From assembly GCA_014359475.1 (NCBI GenBank), contig JACIZI010000015.1, positions 1 to 64,000 on the forward strand: a stretch of DNA of 64,000 bases, in the 5' to 3' direction. A program made the position numbers and the translations under genes. The notes beneath the pieces were generated by a model. The model was not told the DNA's origin. It worked only from the letters and a program-made list of their open reading frames with translations, and did not search any database. This stretch comes from Marinobacter sp. GTDB taxonomy: Bacteria > Pseudomonadota > Gammaproteobacteria > Pseudomonadales > Oleiphilaceae. Shown one piece after another: positions 45,232 through 53,409 of this stretch; within the stretch, counting starts at the first letter, position 1; each line of letters begins with the position of its first letter.

Positions 45232-45383
45232 TACCTATCCCCGAAAAGACTTTTGCACAGGCCAGAGCAGTCAAGACACCCAAAGACCCGTAAAATCAAG
45301 GTGATACTGCTAACTCTTGTAATTTACATGAAAGCCTAACACGCCTTTGCAATTTTACAATTTTTTTGCAGGTTACAATTTGT
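45232..45383. other. AT-rich intergenic region with repeated TTACAATTT motif
   Basis: This segment is markedly more AT-rich than its surroundings. TTACAATTT-like words occur at 45354-45362 and 45373-45381, and the reverse form TTGTAATTTACA at 45317-45328. It separates the end of ilvA from the small minus-strand frame and may hold the latter's promoter. A run of eight T at 45361-45367 and nearby is present but no stem precedes it on the ilvA strand that I can see. Confidence 0.35.
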
Positions 45384-46925
45384 TCATACCGGGCCGGAAT
45401 GGCTGTTCCCGGCACCCAGGAACAGCCGGTAGGCTTCATTGTCCGTCATATCCTGATAACGGAAGCCGACCCGGTCGAGCATGGCCCGGAAGTCATTCAC
45501 ATCCTCCGCGTCCACCTGCGCCCCCATCAGCACCCGGCTGTAGGCCGCCCCGTGGTTACGGTAGTGGAACATGGAAATGTTCCAGCGGGTACCAAGGGAC
45601 ATCAGGAACTTCAGCAGGGCCCCCGGTCGCTCCGGGAACTCGAACTGGAAAACCCGCTCATTCGTCACTGACGGCGCATGGCCGCCCACCATGTGGCGGA
45701 TATGCTGTTTGGCCACATCGCTGTCGGTCAGATCCACTACTGCATAGCCGCTCTCCCGCAGCTCCTGCACCAGCTCGTTCCTGCCCAGGCCACCCGCCTG
45801 TATCTGGATACCCACAAAGATGGTGGCTTCCCGACTGTCTGCATAGCGGTAGTTGAACTCGGTGATGCTGCGCCTGTGCAGGGCATTGATAAAGGCCCTG
45901 AAGGCCCCCGGTTTTTCCGGAATCGTTACTGCCAGAATGGCCTCGCGTTTCTCGCCCACTTCGGTGCGCTCGGAGATGTAACGTAACCGGTCGAAGTTCA
46001 TGTTGGCACCACTGAGAACCCCGGCGAGCGTCTCATCTTCCAACTGGTCCCGCTCGATGTATTTCTTGATGCCGGCCACCGACAGCGCACCGGCCGGCTC
46101 GGCGATGGAGCGGGTATCCTCAAAGATATCCTTGATAGCCGCGCAGATCTCGTCGGTGGACACGGTGATCACTTCGTCCACGTGGTCTTTGCAGATATCC
46201 CAGGGGTGCTCACCGACCTGCTTGACCGCCACGCCGTCAGCAAAGATACCCACCTCATCCAGTACCACCCGGCGATTGGCCGCCAGCGCAGCCTGCAGGC
46301 AATTGGAGTCCTGCGGCTCCACACCGATCACCCGGATTTGCGGGCGCAGATATTTGATATACGCGGCCATGCCGGCAATCAACCCACCACCGCCCACAGG
46401 GATGAATACCGCATGCAAAGGGTGGGCGTACTGCCACATCATCTCCATGGCCACAGTACCCTGGCCGGCAATCACGTCCGGATCATCATAGGGTGGGATA
46501 TAGGTATAGCCGTGTTTGGCGATCAGCTCCTGGGCGTGGGCCGCCGCCTCGTCGAAGGCATCACCTTTGAGCACCACCTTGGCACCCCGGTCCCGCACCG
46601 AGCGTACCTTGATCTCCGGCGTGGTCTGGGGCATCACGATCACCGCCTTGATGCCAAGCTGCTTCGCCGACAACGCAACACCCTGGGCATGGTTCCCGGC
46701 CGACGCACAGATCACCCCCTTGGACTTCTGCTCCTCCGACAACTGGGCAATGCGGTTGAATGCCCCCCGGATCTTGAAGGAAAACACCGGCTGCAGGTCT
46801 TCACGCTTGAGCAGAATCTTGTTGCCAAAGCGCTTGGAGAGGCTGCGGGCCTCGGTCAGTGGCGTTTCGATGGCAGCATCGTAAACCCGGGCATCCAGAA
46901 TCTTCTTGATATAGCGTTGCGGCAT
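45384..46925 (-). CDS. ilvA: Biosynthetic threonine ammonia-lyase (deaminase)
   Basis: The 513-residue PLP enzyme converts threonine to 2-oxobutanoate, the entry to isoleucine. The PLP lysine lies in FSFKIRGAFNRIAQL near 48-62, with the glycine loop VGGGGLIAGMAAYIK near 186-200 and SAGNHAQGVALSAKQLG near 81-97. Two ACT-like regulatory domains occupy about 325-410 and 420-505, as in the isoleucine-inhibited enzyme of E. coli and unlike the short catabolic form. It diverges from rpiA, another conserved pairing. Confidence 0.95.
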   Translation of the reverse strand: MPQRYIKKILDARVYDAAIETPLTEARSLSKRFGNKILLKREDLQPVFSFKIRGAFNRIAQLSEEQKSKGVICASAGNHAQGVALSAKQLGIKAVIVMPQTTPEIKVRSVRDRGAKVVLKGDAFDEAAAHAQELIAKHGYTYIPPYDDPDVIAGQGTVAMEMMWQYAHPLHAVFIPVGGGGLIAGMAAYIKYLRPQIRVIGVEPQDSNCLQAALAANRRVVLDEVGIFADGVAVKQVGEHPWDICKDHVDEVITVSTDEICAAIKDIFEDTRSIAEPAGALSVAGIKKYIERDQLEDETLAGVLSGANMNFDRLRYISERTEVGEKREAILAVTIPEKPGAFRAFINALHRRSITEFNYRYADSREATIFVGIQIQAGGLGRNELVQELRESGYAVVDLTDSDVAKQHIRHMVGGHAPSVTNERVFQFEFPERPGALLKFLMSLGTRWNISMFHYRNHGAAYSRVLMGAQVDAEDVNDFRAMLDRVGFRYQDMTDNEAYRLFLGAGNSHSGPV

Positions 46926-47061
46926 GGTGCGTCCAGAAATCGGCGGATTGGGTGGAAAAAGCCCACAGTTTAGAAAGTTTGCCGCCCACTCGTCTATAAG
47001 TGGTGCCGCCTAACCCGCTATAATGAGCCATCCTCAACATCAAATGCTACCCGGAGCCCCC

Positions 47062-47742
47062 ATGACCCAGGACGAACTGAAACAGGCAGTGGCCAGAGCC
47101 GCACTGGACCATATCCGCCCCCATCTGGACCAGGACAGCGTGATTGGTGTTGGCACCGGCAGCACTGCCAACTTTTTTATCGACATGCTGGCCGGGATCC
47201 GCAACGACTTTGACGGTGCCGTGGCCAGCTCTGAGGCAACCGCCCAACGGCTGAAAAGCCATGGCATTCCGGTTTACGAACTGAATACCGTCAGCGAACT
47301 GGAGTTCTACGTGGACGGAGCCGATGAAACCAACGAGCGGCTGGAACTGATCAAGGGCGGCGGTGGAGCCCTCACCCGGGAGAAAATTGTTGCTGCCGTG
47401 GCCAAAACCTTTATCTGCATCGCCGACGAATCCAAGAAAGTGGGCATCCTCGGCGACTTCCCCCTGCCGGTGGAGGTGATTCCCATGGCCCGCAGCCATG
47501 TAGGCCGTGAGATCGTCAAGCTCGGGGGCGATCCGGAGTACCGGGAAGGCGTGGTGACCGACAACAGCAACATCATCATCGACATCCACAATATGGACCT
47601 GTCGCGCCCCATCCAGGCGGAAGAACGGCTCAACCAGGTGGTCGGTGTGGTCACCAACGGCCTGTTTGCCCGCCGCCCGGCAGATATCCTGATGCTGGGC
47701 ACTGCCAACGGCGTGGAAACCATTACACGCAGCAAGGATTAA
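47062..47742 (+). CDS. rpiA: Ribose-5-phosphate isomerase A
   Basis: The 226-residue enzyme interconverts ribose-5-phosphate and ribulose-5-phosphate in the pentose phosphate pathway. Visible blocks: [17 protein letters not shown] near 28-44, [29 protein letters not shown] near 83-111 with the catalytic Asp/Glu, and the late [12 protein letters not shown] near 163-174. ATG 47062 follows GGAG by six bases; the upstream ATG at 47023 adds 13 residues unlike the family. It diverges from ilvA. Confidence 0.95.
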   Translation: MTQDELKQAVARAALDHIRPHLDQDSVIGVGTGSTANFFIDMLAGIRNDFDGAVASSEATAQRLKSHGIPVYELNTVSELEFYVDGADETNERLELIKGGGGALTREKIVAAVAKTFICIADESKKVGILGDFPLPVEVIPMARSHVGREIVKLGGDPEYREGVVTDNSNIIIDIHNMDLSRPIQAEERLNQVVGVVTNGLFARRPADILMLGTANGVETITRSKD

Positions 47743-47746
47743 ACAA

Positions 47747-47766
47747 AACCAAGCGCTTGCTTGGTT
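47747..47766. promoter_or_regulatory. Perfect inverted repeat over the likely acyl-CoA dehydrogenase promoter
   Basis: AACCAAGC-GCTT-GCTTGGTT is an exact 8-4-8 inverted repeat five bases after the rpiA stop. A possible promoter, TTGCTT (47757-47762) with GACACT 17 bases on (47780-47785), overlaps it, so a bound dimer would block transcription of the acyl-CoA dehydrogenase. The shape resembles TetR-family operators of fatty-acid genes. It could also be a weak hairpin at the end of rpiA, but no T-run follows. Confidence 0.5.
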
Positions 47767-47820
47767 ATAGAAATTACGCGACACTGCTCCCGATGATGAC
47801 CGATCAAAGGGAGCTTTCAC

Positions 47821-48960
47821 GTGTCCGATTATTTCAACGATACCCACCAACAGGCCCGGCTCAGTGCCCGAAAATTCATTGAAACCCATGTGCGCCCGTA
47901 CATTGATGAATGGGAGGAGGCCGGTGAATTTCCCCGGGAAATCTACCTCAAGGCAGGCGAAGCAGGTCTGCTGGGCGTAGGATTTCCGGAAGCACTGGGC
48001 GGCACCGGTGAAGGCGACATCTTCCTGAAAGTCGCCGTGTCGGAAGAGCTGATGCGCTCCACCTCCGGCGGCTTCGTGGCCAGCATGGGCTCTCTGGATA
48101 TCGGTCTGCCACCGGTGGCAAAATGGGCACGCAAGGAGGTGCGCGAAGAAATCGTGCCTCCTGTCCTCAGAGGCGAGAAAATTGCGGCCCTGGCCATTAC
48201 TGAGCCTGGCGGGGGCTCCGATGTTGCGAGTCTGAAAACCCGCGCCGTCAGGGACGGTGATCACTACGTGGTGAACGGCAACAAAATCTTCATCACCAGC
48301 GGCATCCGCGCCGACCACTACACCGTTGCCGTGCGCACCGGCGGCGAAGGCCACGGCGGCATCAGCCTGCTGCTGATCGACCGGGACACACCCGGCTTCT
48401 CCACCGGCAAAAAACTGAAGAAAATGGGCTGGTGGTGCAGCGACACGGCGGAGTTGTTCTTCGAGGATTGCCGGGTCCCCGCCGACCGCCTGATCGGCGC
48501 GGAAAACGCCGGCTTTATCGCCATCATGAGCAACTTCCTGGCAGAGCGCCTGAGCCTGACCGTCATGGCCTACATGACCGCCCAGATTGCCTGGGAAGAA
48601 GCCATGGCATACGCCAGGCAACGCCAGGCCTTCGGTCGCGACATCGCCGGCTTCCAGGTCATCCGGCACAAGCTGGTGGACATGGCCACCCGCATCGACG
48701 TGGCCCGGGAGTACGCCTACCACTGCGCCGCACTGATGCAGGCGGGCAAGAATCCGGTCAAGGAGGTGGCGATGGCGAAGAATTTTGCGGTGGAGGTCTG
48801 TGAGGAGGTCACCCGTGAGGCGGTGCAGATCTTCGGCGGCATGGGCTACATGCGCGAGTCCGTAGTCGAGCGGTTGTACCGGGATGCCAAGCTGCTGTCC
48901 ATCGGTGGTGGCACTACCGAAATCATGAAGGAACTGATTGCCAAGCAGATTCAGCTGTAG
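47821..48960 (+). CDS. Acyl-CoA dehydrogenase (long-chain/isovaleryl-like)
   Basis: The 379-residue FAD flavoprotein catalyses alpha,beta-dehydrogenation of an acyl-CoA in beta-oxidation or branched-chain breakdown. Blocks: LAITEPGGGSDVASLKTRA near 124-142, ITSGIRADHYTVAVRTG near 159-175, and QAFGRDIAGFQVIRHKL near 271-287. The usual catalytic Glu near the C-terminus (YEGT) is replaced by GGGT, while a Glu is present in LAERLSL near 240, as in long-chain and isovaleryl enzymes. Start is GTG 47821 after GGGAG. It stands alone, with an operator-like palindrome upstream. Confidence 0.88.
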   Translation: MSDYFNDTHQQARLSARKFIETHVRPYIDEWEEAGEFPREIYLKAGEAGLLGVGFPEALGGTGEGDIFLKVAVSEELMRSTSGGFVASMGSLDIGLPPVAKWARKEVREEIVPPVLRGEKIAALAITEPGGGSDVASLKTRAVRDGDHYVVNGNKIFITSGIRADHYTVAVRTGGEGHGGISLLLIDRDTPGFSTGKKLKKMGWWCSDTAELFFEDCRVPADRLIGAENAGFIAIMSNFLAERLSLTVMAYMTAQIAWEEAMAYARQRQAFGRDIAGFQVIRHKLVDMATRIDVAREYAYHCAALMQAGKNPVKEVAMAKNFAVEVCEEVTREAVQIFGGMGYMRESVVERLYRDAKLLSIGGGTTEIMKELIAKQIQL

Positions 48961-49018
48961 ACCTTCTGACTGGCCTTCGGCTTCGTCCCCGGCCCGCGTT
49001 TGTTGGGGGTGGGCGATA

Positions 49019-49118
49019 TCCGGGAGGGGCTTTCCAAAACACGCCCGCAAGTACGTCCCTGTAGGGCTCGGCTCTGGCCATCCATGGCCAGAGACGGTTT
49101 TGGAAAGCCCCTCCCGGA
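49019..49118. repeat. Inverted-repeat element 1 downstream of acyl-CoA dehydrogenase
   Basis: A perfect 22-base inverted repeat has arms at 49019-49040 and 49097-49118 around a 56-base centre. The inner ends read CCAAAAC and GTTTTGG. The centre contains a CCATCCATGGCC-type palindromic stretch. The body is related, in the opposite direction, to the second element at 49239-49332. No gene is supported here; reading frames on either strand look like translation of the repeat. Confidence 0.85.
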
Positions 49119-49238
49119 CACCGCCTACAAACTTGGGAGGCGGTCCGCACAAAACCACCACTAAAAACTGGCCCAACCAACCCTGGAACTTGCCGCCGCT
49201 GGAAGGCCAACTCCGTGGTCCGAAAGGCCCGGGGCGGC

Positions 49239-49332
49239 GGGGGAGGCTTCTCAAAACCGTAAGCGGCCAGGGATGGCTGCGCCCGAGCCCCCCATGGACG
49301 GGTTCACGGGCGTGTTTTGAGAAGCCTCCCCC
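49239..49332. repeat. Inverted-repeat element 2, related to element 1 in opposite orientation
   Basis: Perfect 19-base arms, GGGGGAGGCTTCTCAAAAC at 49239-49257 and its complement at 49314-49332, enclose a 56-base centre, the same centre length as in element 1. The reverse complement of the centre aligns with that of element 1 (shared CACGCCCG start, GGGCTCGG and GCCATCC blocks). The two are therefore one repeat family inserted in opposite orientations, 120 bases apart. Confidence 0.85.
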
Positions 49333-49408
49333 ACCGACGCGGGCCGTCTGCTCCCAAACTACCGGACACGGCCTCCCACAAGGCAGAAAACCAAAAACAA
49401 AGGTTTGG

Positions 49409-49437
49409 TTTCGAACAACCGCAGAGTCCCGTATAAT
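49409..49437 (+). promoter_or_regulatory. Probable sigma70 promoter of ppa
   Basis: TTTCGA at 49409-49414 and a perfect TATAAT at 49432-49437 are 17 bases apart, about 50 bases before the pyrophosphatase start. The -35 matches consensus only partly. Confidence 0.55.
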
Positions 49438-49489
49438 TGCGCCCACTTTTTAACCGCAGTCCATTCAAACTCAGGAAAGGATCAAGCAG

Positions 49490-50017
49490 ATGCAATTCGA
49501 CAACATTCCCGTGGGCAAGAATCCCCCCGATGACATCTACGTAGCGATCGAAATCCCCGCCAACAGCTCGCCGGTCAAGTACGAGCTGGACAAGGATATG
49601 GGCGCGCTGCTGGTTGACCGCTTCATGGCCACCCCGATGTTCTACCCGGCCAACTATGGTTTTATCCCCCACACCCTGGCCGACGACGGGGATCCGCTGG
49701 ACGTGCTGGTAGTGACTCCTTATGCAGTACAGGCCGGCAGTGTTATTCGTTGCCGTCCGGTGGGTGTCCTGAACATGGAAGACGAAGCCGGCGGTGATGC
49801 CAAGCTGGTGGCCGTGCCCCACGACAAGCTGACCAGGTCTTACACTCACGTGAAGGAAGTGGACGATCTGCCTGATCTGCTGAAAGAACAGATCCAGCAC
49901 TTCTTCGAGAACTACAAGACGCTCGAGCCGGGCAAATGGGTGAAGGTGCAGGGCTGGGACAATGCAGCAGCGGCCCGGGATGCCATTACCAAGGCGATCG
50001 ATGCCTACCGTGGCTGA
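49490..50017 (+). CDS. ppa: Inorganic pyrophosphatase (family I)
   Basis: The 175-residue soluble magnesium enzyme hydrolyses pyrophosphate and so drives biosynthetic reactions. Family features: [23 protein letters not shown] near 22-44, [26 protein letters not shown] near 55-80 with the DDGDPLDVL signature Asp residues, and [16 protein letters not shown] near 98-113. Length is that of hexameric bacterial enzymes. AGGAAAGG seven bases or so before the ATG is a strong ribosome site. A strong terminator follows. Confidence 0.97.
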   Translation: MQFDNIPVGKNPPDDIYVAIEIPANSSPVKYELDKDMGALLVDRFMATPMFYPANYGFIPHTLADDGDPLDVLVVTPYAVQAGSVIRCRPVGVLNMEDEAGGDAKLVAVPHDKLTRSYTHVKEVDDLPDLLKEQIQHFFENYKTLEPGKWVKVQGWDNAAAARDAITKAIDAYRG

Positions 50018-50032
50018 TTGAACATCCGCCAC

Positions 50033-50070
50033 AAAAAAACCGGGCGGTTAACAACCGACCCGGTTTTTTT
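50033..50070. terminator. Rho-independent terminator after ppa (bidirectional form)
   Basis: Arms AAAAAAACCGGG (50033-50044) and CCCGGTTTTTTT (50059-50070), with an inner stem CGGTT/AACCG, form one hairpin followed by seven T. The flanking A-run makes it usable for the convergent DUF2333 gene as well. Confidence 0.9.
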
Positions 50071-50124
50071 ATGCCTTTTGGCTTTTCCGCGTCCTTCCGT
50101 GGATTCCGCGCCCATCTGCCCTGT

Positions 50125-51177
50125 CTAACCCCGGGACAACAGATCCCGCATGTCACTGATCGCCGCGCTGGCCCGTGACAGGTAAGCGGCCATGGTCAGT
50201 GAATGGTTGGCCATTACGCCAAAGCCACTGCCGTTGAGGACTACCGGGCTCCACATGGGGCGCTGGGTGCCTTCCAGCTCGATGATGATCTGCTTCACGC
50301 TGGCCATCGCGTTCTTGTCATTGAGCACCTTGCGGAAGTCTACTTCCACCGCGCGAAAGATGTGCAGCAGGGCCCAGCCGGTGCCACGGGCTTCATAGAA
50401 AGCGTCGTCGATTTTGGTCCAGGGCGTCTTCACCCGCTCACCGTCGGCTTCCTCTGCCAGCGGGTCCTCGGCGTTCATCTGGGCCACCGAATCAGACACC
50501 GAGGCTTTACCCACACTCTCACCAAGCACCCGGGAAAGGCTGCCAAGCCGGGTTTCCAGGTCCGCCAGCCAGTTGTTCAGGTTGTCCGCCCGGGCAAAGA
50601 ACTGGGCAGATGGCTGATCGGTTGCAGACAGGCGATTCAGGTAACTGCGCAGGGCCCGTATCCCGCGGCGATACTCAGCCTCCGTGGACGGGATCGCCCA
50701 GCTGCCGCTGTCGAAGTGAAACTGCGGTTCGGCAATCACCAGGTCCGGGTCTTCCGCGGACTGGCTCTGGGAGCGACTCATGTCCTTGCGCAGGGCCCGG
50801 GACATATCCCGCAACTGAACCAGTACACCATATTCCCATGAGGGCATGTTATCCAGCCAGACACCAGGGGGAAAGATGTCGTTGGAGATGTAGCCGCCGG
50901 GCTTGTTCAGCATGGTTTCCGCCATGCGGATCATGGTGGCAGTGGTAGCGAAGCCGGCGACCGGTTCGCGGTTCATTTGCTGCGACAGGGTGCGGGTGTG
51001 CTCCCTGACCGAGAAGGTATCCGGCTCGGAACTCCAGATCATGCCCAGCACCAGAGTGACCAGCAGGTAAAGAACCAGCAGCGCGACAACCAACTTGCCG
51101 ATGGCGCTGCCCTTTCCGGTGTAATCACCCAAATCGGCCTTGCGATCACTGAAATACTGTTTGATTTGTTTCATCAT
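50125..51177 (-). CDS. DUF2333 family membrane-anchored protein
   Basis: The 350-residue protein has one N-terminal membrane helix (about 28-50, LVVALLVLYLLVTLVLGMIW) and a large soluble, probably periplasmic, helical domain. It is recognised as DUF2333 by the block SVREHTRTL...GFATTATMIRMAETMLNKPGGYISNDIFPPG (about 57-105) and WEYGVLVQLRDMSRALRKDMSRSQSQS near 114-140. Function is unknown. It lies between ppa (convergent) and the LapD-like gene (same strand, 70 bases upstream). Confidence 0.85.
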   Translation of the reverse strand: MMKQIKQYFSDRKADLGDYTGKGSAIGKLVVALLVLYLLVTLVLGMIWSSEPDTFSVREHTRTLSQQMNREPVAGFATTATMIRMAETMLNKPGGYISNDIFPPGVWLDNMPSWEYGVLVQLRDMSRALRKDMSRSQSQSAEDPDLVIAEPQFHFDSGSWAIPSTEAEYRRGIRALRSYLNRLSATDQPSAQFFARADNLNNWLADLETRLGSLSRVLGESVGKASVSDSVAQMNAEDPLAEEADGERVKTPWTKIDDAFYEARGTGWALLHIFRAVEVDFRKVLNDKNAMASVKQIIIELEGTQRPMWSPVVLNGSGFGVMANHSLTMAAYLSRASAAISDMRDLLSRG

Positions 51178-51247
51178 GGTTGCCTGATCCTGTTACCCGA
51201 AATCCAATATCTGGTTTTATGTACCTTGCGTGATTTTAATCAGTCAA

Positions 51248-53251
51248 TCAATCACCTCGGGCATTTTCCACCGGGAATGGCCGGCCAAGGTGGTACCCCA
51301 TGGCACCATCCAGGCCCAGGGTGCAGAGTGTTTGCCACTCGGCCGCGGTTTCCACACCGGTCGCAAACACCTTCACGCCGCGACTGTGGGCGATACCAGT
51401 AACGGACTCGATGTAGAAACGGTTTTCTTCGTGGCTGTCCACCCGGTGCACATAGCTGTGATCAATACGCAGTGCCTGGAAAGGCAGATTCCTCAGGTAG
51501 CTGAAAGGAACACCCCCTACCCCGAAGTGGTCGACAATGACCGGCACACCCATACGGCGTAGCCGTTTTGCCAGCAGACCCACATCCCGGCGGTGGTGGT
51601 GGATGGTCTGTTCGGAGATGCCGATCCAGATACGGCGGCGAACATCGCCGGCCTCCTGCAGCGTGATTTCCAGCTGCTTCCGGAAGTCACTGTCCGCCAC
51701 CGAAGCGGAGCCCAGCGAGACCGCCAGAGTACGATCCGGGTAATGCACCAACTGCTCCAGAGCCTGGCCGATCATCACTCGATCAATATCGGCAATCAGG
51801 CCGAGTCGTTCGGCCATGGGCACAAAGATGCCGGCCCGCACCCAACCACTCTCGTCGCGAATCCGCGACATCACCTGATAGCAGAGTGGTTCTTTATTCC
51901 GGGGGCCATAAAGCGGCTGCTCCCACAAATGAACCTGTCCGCGACGCACCGCCCGGGAAATGACATCCCGCCAGGCGTCACTGCTGTGATGATTTTCCTG
52001 CCCCGGATCCGCTGCATGACAGGCGGAGTCGCCGGACGCCTGGGCCTGACGCAGTGCTCCATCAGCGGCGGACAGCAGCTCTGCCACTGATGTCGCATCG
52101 CCCGCTTGAGCGATACCGGCATGGACTGCCGTTTCCAGGGGCATGGCCTGGTCGGCATAGTCCGCATCCAGTTGTTCAACCAGGTCCGTGCCCCAGACCT
52201 CCGCATCCGCCCGGGATGCACCGGGCAGATAGATCGCGAATTCGGCACCATTGCGGCGACCGGCAAAAGCTCCGGAATGCCGGTTAACAAACTGCCGGAT
52301 CCGGTTTGCAACAGAGAACAACAACCGATCTGCCTCTTCGCGACCGAAGCGCTGATTGTAATCGGCAAAACCCGCCAGCTGCAGGAGCATCATGATGCCC
52401 GGTGCCGCCCCCCGTTCTTCGGACTCCACTTCAACCCGCACCCGCTGGTCAAATGCACTGCGACTGGCAAGACCCGTCAGCGGATCTTCATTGTTGATTT
52501 TGCGCAAATGCTGGATCAGTTTCGCCTGACCCTCAAATAACTGGCCAAGATCATCCGCCATCAGGTTCATGGCATCCCGCACCCGGTTCAGTTCCCGGGT
52601 GGAACTGATCTTTACCCGGTGCCGGAAATCCCGCCGGCCCAACGCTTCGGCCTGCTTTTCCATTTCACCCAGGGGCCGGAGAGTGCGACGCAGTATGATA
52701 TACAGCAGTGCAAGCCCCAGCCCCCCCAGCAGCAAGGTGCCGCCCACCAGACCGAGGGTGATCTGCCAAAGATCATGGTAGGCACGCCCGGGATGACTGA
52801 CCACCTGAACCTTGCCCAGCTGACTCCAGCCCCGCACAACATTGGCCTCCCCGACTGGCAGCGGAAGGCGGGCGTAGGACACGAACCACCCCGGCACTCC
52901 ATCCAGGTCACGGGGTGCCGAGCGCGCGGCAATTTCCTCGCCATCGGTGCCGATATAGGCCACCGACAGGTATCGCCCGCTATCGAACACCGCATCAATC
53001 AGCGATGCAGAGGCAACCGGGTCCCGTCCATCAATGGCGTTGGACAGGGAAAGTCCCGCTGCAGTTGCGGCATCGCTGGCATGACCTTCCATCTGATCCG
53101 CCACATAATCCCGGAAATGCTCGAAACTGACACTGACGCTGGCGGCCAGAATCAGCAGCAAAAGACCACCGGTAAATAAAAGCAGCAGACTCCTGAGGGT
53201 CATCACCCCTGCTTGCCGATGGGGGCTGGCCAGTGGAAGCTTCCGTGCCAT
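51248..53251 (-). CDS. LapD-like c-di-GMP receptor (periplasmic sensor, HAMP, degenerate GGDEF-EAL)
   Basis: The 667-residue inner-membrane protein has a helix near 18-38, a periplasmic LapD/MoxY-type domain to about 150, a second helix near 155-180, HAMP (about 180-235), a GGDEF domain degraded to RRNGAEF near 334, and an EAL domain in which the EAL position reads YQVMSR near 457. Loss of both active sites with this topology is the LapD pattern: it binds c-di-GMP through the EAL domain and controls a periplasmic protease (LapG) acting on a surface adhesin. No lapG or adhesin gene is here. ATG 53251 has GGAGA nine bases upstream. Confidence 0.85.
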   Translation of the reverse strand: MARKLPLASPHRQAGVMTLRSLLLLFTGGLLLLILAASVSVSFEHFRDYVADQMEGHASDAATAAGLSLSNAIDGRDPVASASLIDAVFDSGRYLSVAYIGTDGEEIAARSAPRDLDGVPGWFVSYARLPLPVGEANVVRGWSQLGKVQVVSHPGRAYHDLWQITLGLVGGTLLLGGLGLALLYIILRRTLRPLGEMEKQAEALGRRDFRHRVKISSTRELNRVRDAMNLMADDLGQLFEGQAKLIQHLRKINNEDPLTGLASRSAFDQRVRVEVESEERGAAPGIMMLLQLAGFADYNQRFGREEADRLLFSVANRIRQFVNRHSGAFAGRRNGAEFAIYLPGASRADAEVWGTDLVEQLDADYADQAMPLETAVHAGIAQAGDATSVAELLSAADGALRQAQASGDSACHAADPGQENHHSSDAWRDVISRAVRRGQVHLWEQPLYGPRNKEPLCYQVMSRIRDESGWVRAGIFVPMAERLGLIADIDRVMIGQALEQLVHYPDRTLAVSLGSASVADSDFRKQLEITLQEAGDVRRRIWIGISEQTIHHHRRDVGLLAKRLRRMGVPVIVDHFGVGGVPFSYLRNLPFQALRIDHSYVHRVDSHEENRFYIESVTGIAHSRGVKVFATGVETAAEWQTLCTLGLDGAMGYHLGRPFPVENARGD

Positions 53252-53409
53252 GATCTGAATTCTCCGGTCAGGGCTGCGTGATCTATTCCGCAGAGTTGAC
53301 AAACAGTTACAAGGTGTCACCTACGCCGACAACAATAAACACTATAGACTTTCCAACAGGGCTATTGTTGGAGATTATGTCCTTAACCACAAGCAGGGCC
53401 CGGAGCGAC

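Noticed and set aside
49097-49118. Hairpin at the end of element 1 as a terminator of the acyl-CoA dehydrogenase gene
   Set aside because: The arms are long and GC-rich but no T-run follows, and a related copy in the opposite orientation lies 120 bases away; a repeat element explains it better.
47047-49446. A minus-strand open frame of nearly 800 codons
   Set aside because: It runs antisense through rpiA, the acyl-CoA dehydrogenase and both inverted-repeat elements. All real family signatures are on the plus strand; the frame reflects GC-rich third-position bias.
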